Assembly: GCF_001953055.1 (NCBI RefSeq)
Contig: NZ_CP019044.1
Location: forward strand, 248,001 to 312,000
DNA length: 64,000 nt
Direction: 5' to 3'
Origin: Salaquimonas pukyongi
GTDB lineage: Bacteria > Pseudomonadota > Alphaproteobacteria > Rhizobiales > Rhizobiaceae
Shown: positions 62,270 through 64,000 of the stretch, piece after piece
How the letters are laid out: every line of letters begins with the position of its first letter
How positions within the stretch are numbered: position 1 is the stretch's first letter
Notes under the pieces: generated by a model
What the model was told of the DNA's origin: nothing
Databases searched by the model: none
The model's input: the letters and a program-made list of their open reading frames with translations, nothing else
Program-made: the position numbers and the translations under genes

Positions 62270-64000
62270 CTATTTGCTGGGTGTGTCGCCCTTCTGGCGG
62301 TTGAACATGCTTTTCAGATTGTCCCATAGCTCGATCTTGACGCCGTGCTTTCGCATGATCACACCCTGCTGGGCAATCGACAGGGTATTGTTCCAGGCCC
62401 AGTAGATGACCAGACCGGCCGGGAACGTCGCCAGCATGAAGGTGAAGACAATCGGCATCCATTTGAAGATCATCGCCTGGGTTGGATCTGGCGGGGCGGG
62501 GTTCATCTGCATCTGCAGGAACATCGTAATGCCCATGATCAGCGGCCAGATGCCGATGGCAAGGATCGCCAGAATGGCCGGGCTTTCAAAGGGCAACAGG
62601 CCGAACAGGTTGAGGATTGAGGTCGGGTCAGGCGCCGAAAGATCCTGAATCCAGCCGAAGAAGGGTGCATGGCGCATCTCGATGGTCACGTAGATGACCT
62701 TGTAGAGTGCAAAGAAAACCGGGATCTGGATCAGCATCGGCCAGCAGCCCGCCGCCGGATTGATCTTCTCCCGCTTGTAGAGCGCCATCATCTCTTGCTG
62801 CATCTTCAGCCGGTCATCGCCTGCCTTGGCCTTGATCTTTTCCATCTCCGGCTGGACTTTTTTCATCTTCGCCATCGAGGCGTAGGACATGTTGGCCAGC
62901 GGAAACAGGACTGCCTTGATGACCACTGTCGTCAGCAGGATGGCAACGCCGAAATTCCCGACCTGGTGGTAGAGCCAGTTCATCAGCTTGAAGAGCGGCT
63001 TGGTGATGAAATAAAACCAGCCCCAGTCGATCATCAGATCGAAGCTCTCGATGTTCTCCGACTCCTGATAGGCGTCGACCACTTCGGTTTTCTTCGCGCC
63101 ACCGAAGAAACGGTGCCCGACCTGCTGTGTGCCGCCCGCATTGACGGTCAGCGTTTCACCAAGATAGTCGGCCTGATAACGCTCGCGGCCGGAATCGAAA
63201 TAGGCAAAGCGCGGCTTGAAGCTGCCATCTGGAATAAGCGCCGTCGCCCAGTATTTGTCGGTAATGCCGAGCCAGCCACGTTCATGGGTCTCGCTCAATA
63301 CCTGTTTGTCGTCCTTTACGTCGGAATAGTCGACTTCCTGCAGGCCATCCTCGCCGAAGACGCCAATGAGCCCTTCATGCAGCACAAAGATGTTGGCCGT
63401 CTGGGGCGTGCCGAAACGGGTAACCCGGGCATAGGGCGAAAGGGAAATCGCATTGCCGGAATTGTTCTCAATCGTATCCTCGATCGTGAACAGAAAGATA
63501 TCGTCAAGGCTGATGGTACGGCGGAAGGTGACGTTCTTTGCATTGCGCCATTCAAGCACGACCGGGTTGCCGGGAGAGAGTTTGTCGTTTCCGGAAACCT
63601 GCCATTCGGTTTCCGGTCCCGGTACATCACCCGATTCAGCCGATCCGACAAAACCGAACTCGGCAAAATAACCTTCCGATGTCTGAGAGGGAGAGAGCAG
63701 GGTGACCAGCGGGCTCGTCTTGTCGATGGTCAGGTGGTAATCCTTCAGTCGCAGATCGTCGATCCGCCCGGCTTTCAGATTGATCGACCCGATGATGTGA
63801 TCGTTTTCGAAGGCAATGCGGGCTGAATTGGCGATTGCTGCCTGCCGCGTGGTGGCCGATACGCCCGGAACAGCGCCATCGGCAGGATTAACGGCAGGAA
63901 TGTCCCCGGAGGTGCCGGCATTGGGCAGATCGCCCGCATCCGATATGTTCTCACTGCCAGCCGTTTCATCCTTCTGGCTTGCCTGACTCTGCTCAACCTG
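62270..64000 (-). CDS. yidC: membrane protein insertase YidC (5' end outside the window)
   Basis: 576 residues are visible and the frame is still open at the window edge, so the N-terminus with the first membrane helix is missing. The periplasmic P1 domain (from about 63860 down to 63050) is followed by the conserved insertase core (FFITKPLFKLMNWLYHQVGNFGVAILLTTVVIKAVLFPL, then MLIQIPVFFALYKVIYVTIEMRHAPF). The core holds the conserved arginine-free groove region of Gram-negative YidC. YidC inserts inner-membrane proteins alone or with SecYEG. Downstream are the acetyltransferase and engB genes. Confidence 0.95.
   Translation of the reverse strand, partial: QVEQSQASQKDETAGSENISDAGDLPNAGTSGDIPAVNPADGAVPGVSATTRQAAIANSARIAFENDHIIGSINLKAGRIDDLRLKDYHLTIDKTSPLVTLLSPSQTSEGYFAEFGFVGSAESGDVPGPETEWQVSGNDKLSPGNPVVLEWRNAKNVTFRRTISLDDIFLFTIEDTIENNSGNAISLSPYARVTRFGTPQTANIFVLHEGLIGVFGEDGLQEVDYSDVKDDKQVLSETHERGWLGITDKYWATALIPDGSFKPRFAYFDSGRERYQADYLGETLTVNAGGTQQVGHRFFGGAKKTEVVDAYQESENIESFDLMIDWGWFYFITKPLFKLMNWLYHQVGNFGVAILLTTVVIKAVLFPLANMSYASMAKMKKVQPEMEKIKAKAGDDRLKMQQEMMALYKREKINPAAGCWPMLIQIPVFFALYKVIYVTIEMRHAPFFGWIQDLSAPDPTSILNLFGLLPFESPAILAILAIGIWPLIMGITMFLQMQMNPAPPDPTQAMIFKWMPIVFTFMLATFPAGLVIYWAWNNTLSIAQQGVIMRKHGVKIELWDNLKSMFNRQKGDTPSK

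Noticed and set aside
1-64000. Search by eye for CRISPR arrays, tRNA and rRNA genes, and phage genes
   Set aside because: No regularly spaced repeats, no tRNA-like cloverleaf with TTCGA-type arm in a gene-free interval, and no rRNA or phage structural genes were found; a covariance-model scan would be the decisive test.

Overview
The window is a chromosomal segment of an alphaproteobacterium, almost certainly in the order Hyphomicrobiales (Rhizobiales). Evidence: moderately high GC, the block cycM-kdsB-pheA, ffs-dnaX-ybaB-recR, def-fmt-truA, dapE, dapD, pyrimidine 5'-nucleotidase, argB, engB-yidC, a rhizobial-type Cpa/Tad pilus locus, a yejA-yejA-yejB-yejE-yejF importer with two binding proteins, and family-typical traits (zinc-poor DnaX, CycM-type membrane-anchored cytochrome c). 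I cannot name a genus from the sequence alone.

Layout. 1-5.7 kb: a small membrane protein, then on the minus strand a phosphoglucomutase/phosphomannomutase, a clan AA aspartic protease and the nucleoside-salvage run deoB-add-upp. 5.8-6.8 kb: an orphan PhnD-like periplasmic binding protein. 6.9-20.6 kb: the Tad/Flp pilus locus. Two TadE-like pseudopilins (one frameshifted) and a secreted CpaC-N-terminal-like protein lie on the minus strand; flp, cpaA, then cpaB-C-D-E-F-tadB-tadC lie on the plus strand; tadD lies on the minus strand after a 308-bp MITE-like element and a two-gene membrane-protein unit. GTTAACCAT motifs sit in front of the pilus transcription units. 20.7-24.4 kb: M17 aminopeptidase, MarR regulator, NlpC/P60 hydrolase, hydroxyacid dehydrogenase. 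24.4-32.2 kb: the Yej peptide importer.

32.3-45.5 kb: mostly housekeeping (cycM, kdsB, pheA, SDR, nudC, HIT, SRP RNA, dnaX, ybaB, recR, glutamine amidotransferase, rmuC, def, fmt, truA). The normally tight ybaB-recR pair is split by a lower-GC two-gene cassette: a small protein of unknown function and a PIN-domain protein, the best candidate in the window for an under-described system. 45.5-64 kb: ArsR/SRPBCC pair with a perfect palindromic operator, LysE exporter, CreA, SLC13-type permease, PPOX protein, dapE, DUF805, a small secreted protein, dapD, LOG-family protein, a 77-residue orphan, DUF817, pyrimidine nucleotidase, EamA transporter, argB, an ECF sigma/RskA anti-sigma pair, engB, a hexapeptide acetyltransferase, and yidC cut by the window end.

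Functionally the window joins surface attachment (Tad pilus), envelope peptide uptake (Yej, NlpC/P60), lysine/peptidoglycan precursor synthesis (dapE, dapD), replication/repair (dnaX, recR, rmuC) and translation/secretion basics (def, fmt, truA, ffs, yidC). No CRISPR array, tRNA, rRNA or phage is visible.
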